Shown here in pieces: positions 1-8,250 of a stretch of 57,493 nt of DNA. Position numbers and translations under genes: made by a program. Origin of the DNA: Bacillus sp. BA3 (lineage in GTDB: Bacteria > Bacillota > Bacilli > Bacillales > DSM-1321); assembly GCA_002835675.1 (NCBI GenBank), contig PIZR01000015.1:1-57493 (forward strand), written 5' to 3'. The notes under the pieces are model-generated. The model saw nothing but the letters and a program-made list of their open reading frames with translations. It did no database searches and was not told the DNA's origin. Numbering within the stretch: the stretch's first letter is position 1; each line of letters starts with the position of its first letter.

Positions 1-86
1 AGATAGATGATCAGGTTGATAGGTCAGAGGTGGAAGCGTGGCGACATGTGGAGCTGACTGATACTAATAGATCGAGGACTTAACCA
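1..86 (+). rRNA. rrl: 23S ribosomal RNA, 3' end (partial)
   Basis: The first 86 bases match the 3' end of Bacillus 23S rRNA, including the closing GAGGACTTAACCA segment. The gene runs off the left edge. It is followed after a 65-base AT-rich spacer by 5S rRNA, the normal 23S-5S order of a bacterial rrn operon. The exact mature 3' end is estimated by recall of the Bacillus sequence. Confidence 0.93.
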
Positions 87-151
87 ACGCTTTTTAAAAA
101 ATGAAATACCTTCTTATTATCTAGTTTTGAAGGAACAACGTTCCTTATATG

Positions 152-267
<116 letters not shown>

Positions 268-277
268 CATTTATTAA

Positions 278-306
278 GATCAGCCATCCGGCTGGTCTTT
301 TTTTTG
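278..306 (+). terminator. rrn operon intrinsic terminator
   Basis: GATCAGCC (278-285) and GGCTGGTC (290-297) form an 8-bp stem with a 4-base loop, followed by a run of nine T. It lies 10 bases after 5S. Confidence 0.92.
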
Positions 307-442
307 CATAATGCTAAGAAAAATCATTGGATATAAAGGGATTATCAATTATGGAAACTTTTATAAAGACATACACGTAATGAAATTCTTCATCATACAT
401 TGTAAAAAGCATCCCCGGTTCTCTTAAACTATTTAAATTAAT

Positions 443-471
443 GTATGCGAACAATGGTTTTTGGGGAGAAT
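443..471 (+). promoter_or_regulatory. Candidate sigma-F promoter of csfB
   Basis: GTATG (443-447), a 15-base spacer and GGGGAGAAT (463-471) fit the sigma-F pattern (GYATA-like -35; GGnnAnAnT -10). csfB is a known sigma-F regulon member in B. subtilis. Transcription would start near 477-479, which bears on the choice of start codon. Confidence 0.6.
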
Positions 472-489
472 GCAGGTATGGAGGTGGAG

Positions 490-696
490 ATGTTGGGGAC
501 AACAACAACCAAAACAACGGCAGGGGAAACATGCGCGGTTTGTGAAGAAATAAAAGGGATGGGTATACATCTATATACGACTTTTATTTGCGAGGAATGC
601 GAAAGGGATATGATCGGGACGGATACGAACGACCCCAAGTACCAATATTACTTAAAGAAATTAAGAAAAATCACTAATCCTGAAATATTATCATGA
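490..696 (+). CDS. csfB: Anti-sigma-G factor Gin (CsfB)
   Basis: A 68-residue zinc-binding protein that in B. subtilis inhibits sigma-G (and sigma-E) to prevent premature or misplaced activity during sporulation. The diagnostic features are two CxxC pairs (CAVC and CEEC) separated by a GIHLYTTF-type segment, plus a basic C-terminus (YYLKKLRKI). An ATG at 478 is also in frame, but the candidate sigma-F promoter would put +1 at about that base. GGAGGTGG at 480-487 better serves ATG 490 or TTG 493. The B. subtilis protein is about 64 aa, which agrees with the shorter form. It follows the rrn terminator and has its own terminator, so it appears to be monocistronic. In B. subtilis xpaC and yaaN come next; here they are absent. 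Confidence 0.88.
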   Translation: MLGTTTTKTTAGETCAVCEEIKGMGIHLYTTFICEECERDMIGTDTNDPKYQYYLKKLRKITNPEILS

Positions 697-719
697 AAAA
701 ATAGTTTGCGGAAAGTTAA

Positions 720-772
720 AGAGTCAGAGAAAAAAGAAATGGTGTGTTTCTTTAGTCTCTGATTCTTTTTTT
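720..772 (+). terminator. csfB terminator
   Basis: AGAGTCAGAGA (720-730) pairs with TCTCTGATTCT (755-765), with an extra GAAA/TTTC pairing inside the loop, and leads into seven or more T. Confidence 0.8.
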
Positions 773-921
773 GGTACTTTAGAAGAATGCTTGCCAACAC
801 GCTTCAAGCTGCAACCAGACTGTTCGGGGATACATAATCGCCTTCCTATTGTCGTAATATGAGATAAAATTGAACTTATTTGATAAAATGAAAAAATACT
901 AAGACGTGAGGGAAGAGAAAA

Positions 922-2376
922 ATGAATCAATCTCAGACACCATTGTTCGATGCAATGAGTGCATTTCAAAAAAAAAGCCCAATATCCCTGCATGTCCCAG
1001 GACATAAAAATGGATGGGTGTTTAGTAAAAAGGGCCAAGCTTTATATAACTCCCTGCTTGGTATTGATGCCACGGAGTTAAGTGGTTTAGATGACCTGCA
1101 TGCTCCAGAGGGCGCCATTTTAAAGTCCGAGCAACTACTCGCTGACCTATATGGGGTAAAGCGGAGTTATTTTCTCGTTAATGGGTCAACCGTAGGCAAC
1201 ATTGCCATGATTCTTGCTACCTGCAGGGAAGGCGATAAGGTCCTTGTCCAAAGAAACTGCCATAAATCAATTTTACATGGCTTGATGTTAGCGAATGTAC
1301 AACCGATCTTTTTACAACCGGTTTATTATGAGAAATGGGGCATTGCTGGCGGAGTAAGTTCAAAATTAATTGAAGAAGCCTTGAGTGTACATCCAGATGT
1401 AAAAGCGATCATTGTTACCTATCCTAATTATTATGGTCTTGGTGAAGACTTGACGGAAATGGTAAGACTCGCACATCAAAAGGGGATTCCGGTGCTGGTG
1501 GACGAGGCACATGGCGCTCATTTTCAGTTAGGAAGCCCGTTTCCAAAGCCGGCCATATTGGCAGGGGCAGATGCCGTTGTCCATTCTGCGCATAAAACAC
1601 TTCCGGCCATGACGATGGGGTCATTTCTTCATGTGAATTCATCCTTAGTTGATGTCGATCAAGTAGCCTTCTATTTACAAATGCTTCAGTCGAGCAGTCC
1701 ATCTTACCCGATTATGGGATCGCTCGACTTGGCCAGGGCCTACTTAGCCGCTTTTACATCAGAAGATAAAAGTTCCCTTATTGAAAGGATATTAGATTTC
1801 AGAAGCGAATTAGGTGCCCTGGATACAGTAAGGGTGCTGGAGGCGCCACTAGGCATCGCGGCGGACCCGTTGAAAGTGGTCATTCAATCAACAAATGGTT
1901 TAAGCGGGTTTGAGTTACAGCAGCTATGTGAAGCCGAAGGCATTTTTACGGAATTGGCTGATCGTGATAATTTATTACTGATTTTACCCTTATTAAAAAT
2001 GGATGCCGAATTTCCTTTTCATGAAATCGTTCAAACTATAAAAAGTGCCACTGAAGGCAGAATTGGATTCAAGGAAGAGAATCTTGGGGAAAGCTTGCCT
2101 GAACGAAGGTCAATGATAGGACTTGAAATGCCATACTCCGTCATGAAGCATAGTAAATCAAAACCTGTCGCATTACACAAAGCAGTGGGTGAGGTATCTG
2201 CCGAGATGGTCATTCCTTATCCACCAGGGATCCCTTTGATTATGTCCGGGGAAATGATTACTCCTGAACATATATCCACTTTGAGAAGCCTGTTAGAACT
2301 GGGATCAAGGTTTCATGGCGGTTCCTCCCTTTCAAACGGAGAATTGATCGTTTATGAAAGCGGGCAGACTGGTTAA
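922..2376 (+). CDS. yaaO: Orn/Lys/Arg decarboxylase family protein (YaaO-like)
   Basis: A 484-residue PLP-dependent, aminotransferase-fold decarboxylase. Visible motifs are HVPGHK near residue 24, the active-site segment VDEAHGAH (D194, H197) and SAHKTLPAM with the Schiff-base lysine at about K225. The C-terminal domain carries the PPGIPL motif (about residue 434) typical of this family. The length matches B. subtilis YaaO (about 480 aa). Substrate cannot be read from the sequence; arginine, lysine and ornithine are all used within the family, and SpeA, a paralogue in Bacillus, is an arginine decarboxylase. The start has GAGGGAAGAG upstream. It sits directly ahead of tmk as in B. subtilis, with a 39-base gap and no terminator, so co-transcription is likely. 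Confidence 0.88.
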   Translation: MNQSQTPLFDAMSAFQKKSPISLHVPGHKNGWVFSKKGQALYNSLLGIDATELSGLDDLHAPEGAILKSEQLLADLYGVKRSYFLVNGSTVGNIAMILATCREGDKVLVQRNCHKSILHGLMLANVQPIFLQPVYYEKWGIAGGVSSKLIEEALSVHPDVKAIIVTYPNYYGLGEDLTEMVRLAHQKGIPVLVDEAHGAHFQLGSPFPKPAILAGADAVVHSAHKTLPAMTMGSFLHVNSSLVDVDQVAFYLQMLQSSSPSYPIMGSLDLARAYLAAFTSEDKSSLIERILDFRSELGALDTVRVLEAPLGIAADPLKVVIQSTNGLSGFELQQLCEAEGIFTELADRDNLLLILPLLKMDAEFPFHEIVQTIKSATEGRIGFKEENLGESLPERRSMIGLEMPYSVMKHSKSKPVALHKAVGEVSAEMVIPYPPGIPLIMSGEMITPEHISTLRSLLELGSRFHGGSSLSNGELIVYESGQTG

Positions 2377-2415
2377 AATGTTATACTACAAACAAAGAAC
2401 CTTGGAGGTACATCG

Positions 2416-3057
2416 ATGAAACGTGGTATTTTTATAACAATGGAAGGGCCTGAGGGTGCCGGGAAAACAACAATTACCCAAATGCTTGGCCAGGCTCTGC
2501 AACAAGAAGGCTACCAAGTACTATTAACGCGTGAGCCAGGTGGAGTACCCATTTCGGAACAAATTAGGGAAGTGATCCTTAATAAAGATAATACAGCCAT
2601 GGACGCGAGAACAGAGGCTTTATTATACGCAGCAGCAAGGCGTCAGCATTTAGTGGAAGTGGTCATTCCTGAGTTGGAACGAGGGGGAATTGTCCTCTGT
2701 GACAGATTTATAGACAGCTCGTTAGCCTATCAGGGCCATGCAAGGGGTTTGGATATAGAAGAAGTTTACAATATCAATAAATTCGCAATTGGAGATATGA
2801 TGCCAGATGCCACGCTCTTTTTTGATATCGACCCAGAAGAGGGATTAAGACGTATCCAGTCCAATGGGGAAAGGGAAGTGAACCGGCTGGATCTTGAAGC
2901 CCTCGACTTCCATAAAAAAGTTTGTGAGGGGTATCAATTCATTATAAATAGATGGAAAGACCGTTTCATCATCGTGGATGCAGGCCGGACAATAGATGAA
3001 GTACTTGAAGAAACGAAAGCCAGCTTGTTGGATTTTTTAGCAAAAACGGGAAACTGA
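2416..3057 (+). CDS. tmk: Thymidylate kinase
   Basis: Phosphorylates dTMP to dTDP with ATP, an essential step of dTTP synthesis in the cytoplasm. The 213-aa protein has a P-loop GPEGAGKT (residues 11-18), the DR motif at D96-R97 followed by FIDSSLAYQG, and an ARRQHL segment that contacts the nucleotide. Full family length. The start ATG has GGAGG ten bases upstream. It opens the tmk-darA-yaaR-holB-ricT-yabA gene string, an arrangement conserved across Bacillaceae. Confidence 0.97.
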   Translation: MKRGIFITMEGPEGAGKTTITQMLGQALQQEGYQVLLTREPGGVPISEQIREVILNKDNTAMDARTEALLYAAARRQHLVEVVIPELERGGIVLCDRFIDSSLAYQGHARGLDIEEVYNINKFAIGDMMPDATLFFDIDPEEGLRRIQSNGEREVNRLDLEALDFHKKVCEGYQFIINRWKDRFIIVDAGRTIDEVLEETKASLLDFLAKTGN

Positions 3058-3109
3058 ATATATAGGTTTCCATATTATTCAACCAATACTATTCCAGGCA
3101 AGGACTAGT

Positions 3110-3118
3110 TGATATAAT
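3110..3118 (+). promoter_or_regulatory. Possible extended -10 promoter ahead of darA
   Basis: TGATATAAT is an extended -10 element (TGn plus consensus TATAAT). No good -35 hexamer is seen 17 bases upstream. It would provide an internal start for darA and the genes after it. Confidence 0.4.
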
Positions 3119-3158
3119 GGAGTTAGTAAAAATTCAGAGTAACCGGAGGATGATGAGA

Positions 3159-3488
3159 ATGAAAATGATCATTGCTGTCGTTCAAGACAAGGATAGTCAT
3201 CGCCTGCTGAATCAATTAGTGGAAAATAATTTCGGAACGACCAAGCTAGCCAGCACTGGCGGGTTTTTAAAATCAGGTAATACGACTTTTATGATTGGCA
3301 CAGAGGATGAACGCGTTGACCAAGCCATTCAGATAATCAAACAGAATTGTCAGTCACGGTCCCAATTAGTATCACCGGTTTCACCGATGGGCGGGAATGC
3401 CGAGTCCTATGTACCTTACCCAGTGGAGATTCAAGTAGGCGGTGCGACCATTTTTGTTCTGCCGGTTGAAAACTTTTTACAATTTTAA
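3159..3488 (+). CDS. darA: Cyclic-di-AMP receptor DarA (PII-like, YaaQ)
   Basis: A small PII-like protein that binds c-di-AMP as a trimer in Bacillus, Listeria and Staphylococcus (DarA/PstA); its downstream partner is not firmly known. The reading frame opens further upstream, but ATG 3159 has GGAGG at 3145-3149 and gives 109 residues, the same length as B. subtilis DarA. The conserved ligand-loop block TTGGFLKSGN-type (here STGGFLKSGNTTFMIG) and the SPVSPMGGNAESYVPYPVE segment are both present. It lies in the tmk-holB string between tmk and yaaR. Confidence 0.95.
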   Translation: MKMIIAVVQDKDSHRLLNQLVENNFGTTKLASTGGFLKSGNTTFMIGTEDERVDQAIQIIKQNCQSRSQLVSPVSPMGGNAESYVPYPVEIQVGGATIFVLPVENFLQF

Positions 3489-3512
3489 CGGTTAGTTACA
3501 GGGAGGTTCATT

Positions 3513-3953
3513 ATGAAAATCAACCATGATATCCCTATTAAGCTTGATAAATCGCGTCAGGATGCCAAACAGTTCCAAACTGGGTATGGAAGATTTCAAC
3601 AAATGGTTCAGACACAGGATCAAAAGATGCAAATCCAAACATTAAACCGTTTGATAGGCGATATTGAAGGTGCGGGTCAGCGTTTAGTAAGGTCACGTAC
3701 TTTTAGGGAATTGGCAAAATATAAAGCATTGGTGAAACGGTTTGTTAAAGAAGCGGTTGAATATGGACTGGAACTGAAACAATCTACGAGCTGGAACGAA
3801 TATGGACAAAGCCGGCCGTTGAAAACCGTGGAAACGATAGATGCAAGATTAGTTGATTTAAGCGAGGAAATTCTTAATAAAGAGAAAAGCTCGCTTGAAA
3901 TATTGGAAATGATTGGCGAGATTAAAGGTTTGCTGATTAATTTATATACTTAA
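3513..3953 (+). CDS. yaaR: YaaR family protein (DUF327)
   Basis: A 146-residue, highly charged, predicted mostly helical cytoplasmic protein with no signal peptide or membrane segment. The family is conserved at this position between darA and holB in Bacillaceae and has no firmly established function. The central part (RSRTFRELAKYKALVKRFV) and the C-terminal EMIGEIKGLLINLY are the most family-like stretches. GGGAGG precedes the ATG. It ends 14 bases before the holB start chosen here. Confidence 0.87.
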   Translation: MKINHDIPIKLDKSRQDAKQFQTGYGRFQQMVQTQDQKMQIQTLNRLIGDIEGAGQRLVRSRTFRELAKYKALVKRFVKEAVEYGLELKQSTSWNEYGQSRPLKTVETIDARLVDLSEEILNKEKSSLEILEMIGEIKGLLINLYT

Positions 3954-3967
3954 GTGAGTTGATGGTT

Positions 3968-4966
3968 TTGGATAAAACATGGCAGGACATGAGTGAAATT
4001 CAGCCGCAGGTAATGACGATGCTGCAAAATAGCATAACGAAGAACAGGGTGGCTCATGCGTACTTATTTGAAGGGGAAAAAGGGACAGGTAAGCAAGAGA
4101 TAAGCATTGCCTTTGCCAAAAGCTTACTATGTGAAGCCCCGACAGCAGGTTATGAGCCATGCGAACTTTGTCGGAATTGCAAACGGATTTCAAGTGGGAA
4201 TCATCCTGATGTCCATTTGATAGAAAAAGACGGTCTCTCAATAAAGAAAGAACAAATCAAGGGGCTGCAGGAAGAGTTTTCGAAAAAAAGCGTAGAGGCA
4301 GATCGAAAGGTTTATATGATTGCCGATGCGGACAAAATGTCGGTGGGGGCAGCCAACAGTCTATTGAAATTTTTAGAAGAACCTTCGGCTGATACTGTAG
4401 CAATATTGATGACCGAACAGCTTCAGAGGATTCTACCGACTATATTATCTAGGTGCCAAGTGATTTCATTCAAACCATTATCTCCGGAGAATGTGAGACG
4501 GAAGCTGATAGAACAGGAGTTAGAACCACAGCTGGCCTCGGTCATCGCACACATAACACAGAATCTGGAAGCTGGAATCGAGCTTAGCCATGATGAATGG
4601 TTTGTACAAGCTCAAAAAATAGTGGTAAAATTATATGAAGTGTTAAAAATCAATTCCTTGAAGGCATTGCTGTACCTTCAGACGGATTGGTCCACACACT
4701 TTAAAGAAAGAGAACAGGTTGACAGAGGTCTTGATTTGTTACTTCTTATATATAAGGATTTATTATACATTCAGTTGGACAAAAAGGACTTCGTTGTATT
4801 CCAAAATAAACTGAAGGAATTTGAAACTCACGCTCTTCATCTTTCCCCAAGACGCCTTGCTGAACATATGGGTTGCATTTTGGAAGCAAAAAGGAAGCTG
4901 ATGTCCAACACGAATCCACAGCTGTTGATGGAACAGCTTGTGCTGAATTTGCAGGAGGGATCATGA
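3968..4966 (+). CDS. holB: DNA polymerase III subunit delta'
   Basis: The clamp-loader delta' subunit, which helps load the beta sliding clamp at the replication fork. It has an AAA+ N-terminal domain with a degenerate Walker A (EGEKGTGK) and a four-cysteine zinc module (C-x8-C-x2-C-x2-C, ending CELCRNC). It also has SLLKFLEEP, an SRC sensor motif (ILSRCQ) and a helical C-terminal collar domain. In-frame starts exist at 3959 (TTG), 3962 (ATG) and 3968 (TTG). The last gives 332 aa, matches the B. subtilis N-terminus and has an AAGTGAG Shine-Dalgarno at a normal distance. The stop is one base from the ricT start, so translation is probably coupled. Confidence 0.95.
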   Translation: MDKTWQDMSEIQPQVMTMLQNSITKNRVAHAYLFEGEKGTGKQEISIAFAKSLLCEAPTAGYEPCELCRNCKRISSGNHPDVHLIEKDGLSIKKEQIKGLQEEFSKKSVEADRKVYMIADADKMSVGAANSLLKFLEEPSADTVAILMTEQLQRILPTILSRCQVISFKPLSPENVRRKLIEQELEPQLASVIAHITQNLEAGIELSHDEWFVQAQKIVVKLYEVLKINSLKALLYLQTDWSTHFKEREQVDRGLDLLLLIYKDLLYIQLDKKDFVVFQNKLKEFETHALHLSPRRLAEHMGCILEAKRKLMSNTNPQLLMEQLVLNLQEGS

Positions 4967-4967
4967 T

Positions 4968-5798
4968 TTGTATGATGTTGTAGGTGTCCGTTTTAAAAAG
5001 GCGGGCAAAATATACTACTTCGATCCGGGTGAATTCACTATTCCTAAGGACGATTTTGTAATAGTGGAGACTGTCCGCGGTGTTGAATTCGGTAGAGTCG
5101 TTACAGCCCGTAAACAAGTAGATGAAAACGATGTTGTCCTGCCATTGAAAAAAGTACTTCGGGTCGCTGATGCAAAAGATAAGCTGATTGTAGACGAGAA
5201 CAAGGCGGCTGCAGAAGAGGCTTACTCTATATGTTGTCAAAAGGTTGTGGAGCATAAACTGGATATGAAGCTGGTTGATGTGTCATATACTTTCGACAGA
5301 AATAAAGTCGTGTTTTATTTTACAGCGGATGGTCGCGTGGATTTCCGTGATTTAGTCAAAGATTTAGCTGCCATATTCAGAACTCGCATAGAACTGCGCC
5401 AAATTGGGGTTAGGGATGAGGCAAAGATGCTTGGTGGCATCGGACCTTGTGGCAGAATGCTTTGTTGCTCCACATTTCTTGGGGATTTTGAACCGGTTTC
5501 CATCAAAATGGCGAAGGATCAGAATTTATCATTAAATCCTACAAAAATCTCAGGTTTATGCGGTCGATTGATGTGCTGTCTGAAATATGAAAATGATGAG
5601 TATGAAAGTGCGAAGGAAATGCTTCCTGATTTAGGTGAAATGATTAATACGCCTGGTGGCAAAGGCAAGGTAGTGGGGCTTAATATTCTAGAACGCGTAC
5701 TTCAGATTGAACTAATCGAGCAAGAAAGAGTATTAGAGTATACTCTAGATGAGATTCTTAAAGAGGGAGCCGTTTCTATTCAAGCCACAGATTATTAA
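4968..5798 (+). CDS. ricT: RicT, PSP1-domain Fe-S protein of the Y-complex
   Basis: A homologue of B. subtilis YaaT/RicT (275-276 aa). With RicA (YmcA) and RicF (YlbF) it forms the Y-complex that promotes RNase Y-dependent RNA maturation and supports competence, biofilm formation and sporulation phosphorelay. The PSP1 domain is clear, with the cysteines expected to bind iron-sulfur clusters at C161, C166, C167, C198, C203 and C204 in GPCGRMLCC and GLCGRLMCC. The start is TTG 4968 with GGAGGG eight bases upstream, inside the end of holB. Residues 100-210 closely resemble the B. subtilis protein. Confidence 0.96.
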   Translation: MYDVVGVRFKKAGKIYYFDPGEFTIPKDDFVIVETVRGVEFGRVVTARKQVDENDVVLPLKKVLRVADAKDKLIVDENKAAAEEAYSICCQKVVEHKLDMKLVDVSYTFDRNKVVFYFTADGRVDFRDLVKDLAAIFRTRIELRQIGVRDEAKMLGGIGPCGRMLCCSTFLGDFEPVSIKMAKDQNLSLNPTKISGLCGRLMCCLKYENDEYESAKEMLPDLGEMINTPGGKGKVVGLNILERVLQIELIEQERVLEYTLDEILKEGAVSIQATDY

Positions 5799-5812
5799 GG
5801 TGGTGGGAGAGC

Positions 5813-6187
5813 GTGGATAAGAAAGATATTTTTGAGTCGGTGACCAATATGGAAACCCAGATAGGCCAATTATATAAGCAGCTTGGAGAATTGAAGCAGA
5901 ACTTAGCTGAAATCCTTGAGGAAAATCAGTCGATCAAGCTGGAGAACGAGCATTTGCGCCATCGGTTGGGCCTTGTGGAAGTCGAAACTGCTCCTGCTGC
6001 AGTAAAGGTCAAACAAAAAGTGAAAAACCGTACTGCAAGTGCGGACAAGGTTATGGATATCGGGGAAGGCTATGATAATTTAGCCCGTATCTATCAAGAA
6101 GGCTTTCACATTTGCAATCTGCATTTTGGCAGTTTAAGAAAAGAAGGAGATTGCTTGTTCTGTTTATCTTTTTTAAACAAGAAGTGA
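5813..6187 (+). CDS. yabA: Replication initiation control protein YabA
   Basis: A negative regulator of DnaA that also binds the DnaN clamp, limiting re-initiation at oriC. The 124-aa protein has an N-terminal leucine-zipper coiled coil (about residues 8-55, tetramerisation) and a variable linker. The C-terminal zinc module has H99, C101, H104, C114 and C117 in the GFHICNLHFGS...GDCLFC block. The start is GTG with GGTGGGAG upstream. It lies 14 bases after ricT and is followed by terminator-like hairpins, so it probably closes the tmk operon. Confidence 0.96.
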   Translation: MDKKDIFESVTNMETQIGQLYKQLGELKQNLAEILEENQSIKLENEHLRHRLGLVEVETAPAAVKVKQKVKNRTASADKVMDIGEGYDNLARIYQEGFHICNLHFGSLRKEGDCLFCLSFLNKK

Positions 6188-6259
6188 TAATGGAATAATA
6201 TAAAAGATGTTCCATCTCTTTTACGTGATAGATAGACCGTTTACAATATATAGTGATTC

Positions 6260-6295
6260 GGGGTCTGACGCATACTATGAGTCAGGCCCCTTTTT
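6260..6295 (+). terminator. Terminator after yabA
   Basis: GGGGTCTGAC (6260-6269) and GTCAGGCCCC (6281-6290) form a 10-bp stem followed by five T. Confidence 0.85.
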
Positions 6296-6312
6296 GTACG
6301 ATAGTTATGTCG

Positions 6313-6338
6313 AAGCATGTACCCTATACATGCTTTTT
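6313..6338 (+). terminator. Second hairpin with T tail ahead of trmN6
   Basis: AAGCATGTA (6313-6321) and TACATGCTT (6327-6335) form a perfect 9-bp stem with a CCCTA loop and a TTTTT tail. It lies 18 bases after the previous terminator and 28 bases before the trmN6 start, so it could be a back-up terminator or a leader structure. Confidence 0.6.
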
Positions 6339-6365
6339 CCATACATGATTAGGAGGGTAACAGCA

Positions 6366-7109
6366 ATGGTGGAACTTAAAGGAGATGAGCGCCTGGATTA
6401 TCTATTGGCTGAGAAATTAAGGATCATCCAGAGCCCGTCGGTGTTCTCTTTTTCATTAGATGCCGTTTTATTATCAAGGTTCGTAAATGTCCCGATCCAA
6501 AAAGGGAAAATCGTAGATCTTTGCTCGGGGAATGGGGTCATACCTTTGCTGCTGAGTACAAGAACTAAAGGGCAAATTACCGGTGTTGAAATTCAAGAGC
6601 GGTTATATGATATGGCCCAGAGGAGCATGGACTATAATGGCGTATCCTCGCAAATCGAGATGATTCATGGGGATATAAAGGAAATACCAAAACAGATAGG
6701 GTATAGCAAATATGATGTAGTTACTTGCAATCCACCCTATTTCCCGACGCCATCTATCGAGGAAATTAACAAAAATGAGCATTTTGCAATTGCCCGACAT
6801 GAATTAATGTGTAATCTAGAGGACGTCATGCGTGTTTCAAGTCAGTTGTTGCGTCAAGGTGGGAAAGCGGCATTCGTTCATAGACCTGGCCGTCTGATGG
6901 ATATCCTCCATTTCATGAGGATGTACAGAATTGAACCAAAGCGACTGCAGTTCGTTTATCCAAAGAGTTCAAAAGAAGCGAATACGATTCTTATTGAAGG
7001 GATAAAGGACGGCAACCCTGATTTGAAGATTCTTCCTCCGCTTGTTGTATATAATGATCAAAATGAGTATAATCCGGAAATCAGAAGGATTTTATATGGA
7101 GAGGAATAA
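6366..7109 (+). CDS. trmN6: tRNA1(Val) A37 N6-methyltransferase-like protein (YabB)
   Basis: An S-adenosylmethionine-dependent N6-adenine methyltransferase of the TrmN6/YfiC type, predicted to modify A37 of a tRNA. The 247-aa product (start ATG 6366, GGAGGG eight bases upstream) has the SAM-binding motif DLCSGNG (51-57) and the catalytic NPPY tetrapeptide (122-125) of amino-methyltransferases. The open frame extends 53 codons further upstream through the hairpins above, but that part shows no conserved character. The length equals B. subtilis YabB. The 3' end overlaps yazA by 14 bases. The tRNA target is inferred from the family. Confidence 0.88.
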   Translation: MVELKGDERLDYLLAEKLRIIQSPSVFSFSLDAVLLSRFVNVPIQKGKIVDLCSGNGVIPLLLSTRTKGQITGVEIQERLYDMAQRSMDYNGVSSQIEMIHGDIKEIPKQIGYSKYDVVTCNPPYFPTPSIEEINKNEHFAIARHELMCNLEDVMRVSSQLLRQGGKAAFVHRPGRLMDILHFMRMYRIEPKRLQFVYPKSSKEANTILIEGIKDGNPDLKILPPLVVYNDQNEYNPEIRRILYGEE

Positions 7110-7356
7110 GCATTATTTTTATGTTTTAAAATGCAGGGACGGAAGCTATTATGCTGGGTATACCAATAATTTGGACCGCAGGATTGATGCTCATAATCAA
7201 GGCAGGGGTGCAAAGTATACACGTGGCCGGACCCCGGTTGAACTGATTTATCATGAAATATTCGAAACACAGACATTGGCCATGCAGGCTGAATATAAAT
7301 TCAAGCAATTAACCAGAAAACAAAAGCAAAAGTGGATGGCAAAGGAGGATACATGA
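7096..7356 (+). CDS. yazA: GIY-YIG nuclease superfamily protein (YazA)
   Basis: An 86-residue single-domain GIY-YIG protein related to UvrC/SLX1 N-termini. The motif is seen as YVLKC...SYYAGYTNNLDRRIDAHN, with the tyrosines and arginine expected of the fold, then KYTRGRTPVEL. The start ATG 7096 has AGAAGGA upstream and overlaps the end of trmN6 by 14 bases, so translation is probably coupled. The biological substrate of this family in Bacillus is not established. Confidence 0.87.
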   Translation: MERNKHYFYVLKCRDGSYYAGYTNNLDRRIDAHNQGRGAKYTRGRTPVELIYHEIFETQTLAMQAEYKFKQLTRKQKQKWMAKEDT

Positions 7357-7357
7357 T

Positions 7358-8242
7358 ATGTGGCAGCAAAAGAGTTTTGAAAAAGAAGGATTGGAGCCAG
7401 CTCTATATCTGGTTCCTACACCGATAGGAAACCTTGAGGATATGAGTTTCCGGGCTTTAAGAATCTTAAAGGAAGCGGATGTCATTGCTGCTGAGGACAC
7501 GCGAAATACAAAGAAATTATGCAACTACTTTGAAATTTCGACACCTATCGTCAGTTACCATGAACATAATAAGGAATATAGCGGAAAGCAGATGCTTGAG
7601 AGGCTTCGGTCTGGAGAGGTCATTGCATTGGTAAGTGATGCGGGCTTGCCGACGATATCCGATCCGGGATATGAACTGGTCAAAGAAGCCATTGCCGAAC
7701 AGTTTAAAGTCATCCCGTTGCCTGGGGCAAATGCTGCATTAACTGCATTGATCGCATCTGGACTGATTCCGCAGCCCTTTTACTTTTATGGCTTTCTACA
7801 GCGGGGAGCAAAAGAAAAAAAGCAGGAGCTGGAAAAATTAAAAAAATTGGAATCGACTTGGATCGTTTATGAATCGCCACATCGATTGAAAGATACATTG
7901 AAACATATGCATGAAATTTTAGGTGACCGTCGTATAGTATTATGCCGTGAATTGACCAAGAAATTTGAAGAGTTCATTCGAGGGACTGTGAGTGAAGCAT
8001 TGACATGGGCGACGGAATCCGAAATTCGCGGAGAGTTCTGTTTAATAATAGAAGGAGGGCAATGGTCGGAGGAGGAACCTGAAGAAGCTTGGTGGATGGT
8101 CCTTGACATCGTCGGTCATGTTAATCATTATATGGAAACCAAGCAATTCACTTCAAAGGACGCAATCAAGCAGGTCGCAAAAGATCGCAATATGCAAAAA
8201 CGGGATGTATATCAAGCGTATCATATTGATATACAAGAATAA
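7358..8242 (+). CDS. rsmI: 16S rRNA 2'-O-ribose C1402 methyltransferase RsmI
   Basis: A tetrapyrrole-methylase-fold enzyme that methylates the 2'-OH of C1402 in 16S rRNA, at the decoding centre. The 294-aa protein shows the family signatures LVPTPIGNLEDM near residue 20, AAEDTRNT, SDAGLPTISDPGYELV and LPGANA. The start ATG is one base past the yazA stop, with GGAGG nine bases upstream. The gene ends at a terminator shared with convergent abrB. Confidence 0.95.
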   Translation: MWQQKSFEKEGLEPALYLVPTPIGNLEDMSFRALRILKEADVIAAEDTRNTKKLCNYFEISTPIVSYHEHNKEYSGKQMLERLRSGEVIALVSDAGLPTISDPGYELVKEAIAEQFKVIPLPGANAALTALIASGLIPQPFYFYGFLQRGAKEKKQELEKLKKLESTWIVYESPHRLKDTLKHMHEILGDRRIVLCRELTKKFEEFIRGTVSEALTWATESEIRGEFCLIIEGGQWSEEEPEEAWWMVLDIVGHVNHYMETKQFTSKDAIKQVAKDRNMQKRDVYQAYHIDIQE

Positions 8243-8250
8243 TAAACATA

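Noticed and set aside
724..1038. 104-codon minus-strand frame over the csfB terminator and the yaaO start
   Set aside because: It crosses a terminator stem and conserved yaaO coding; no ribosome-binding site.
4746..5255. 169-codon minus-strand frame across the holB-ricT junction
   Set aside because: It overlaps two conserved genes and shows no family character; antisense shadow.
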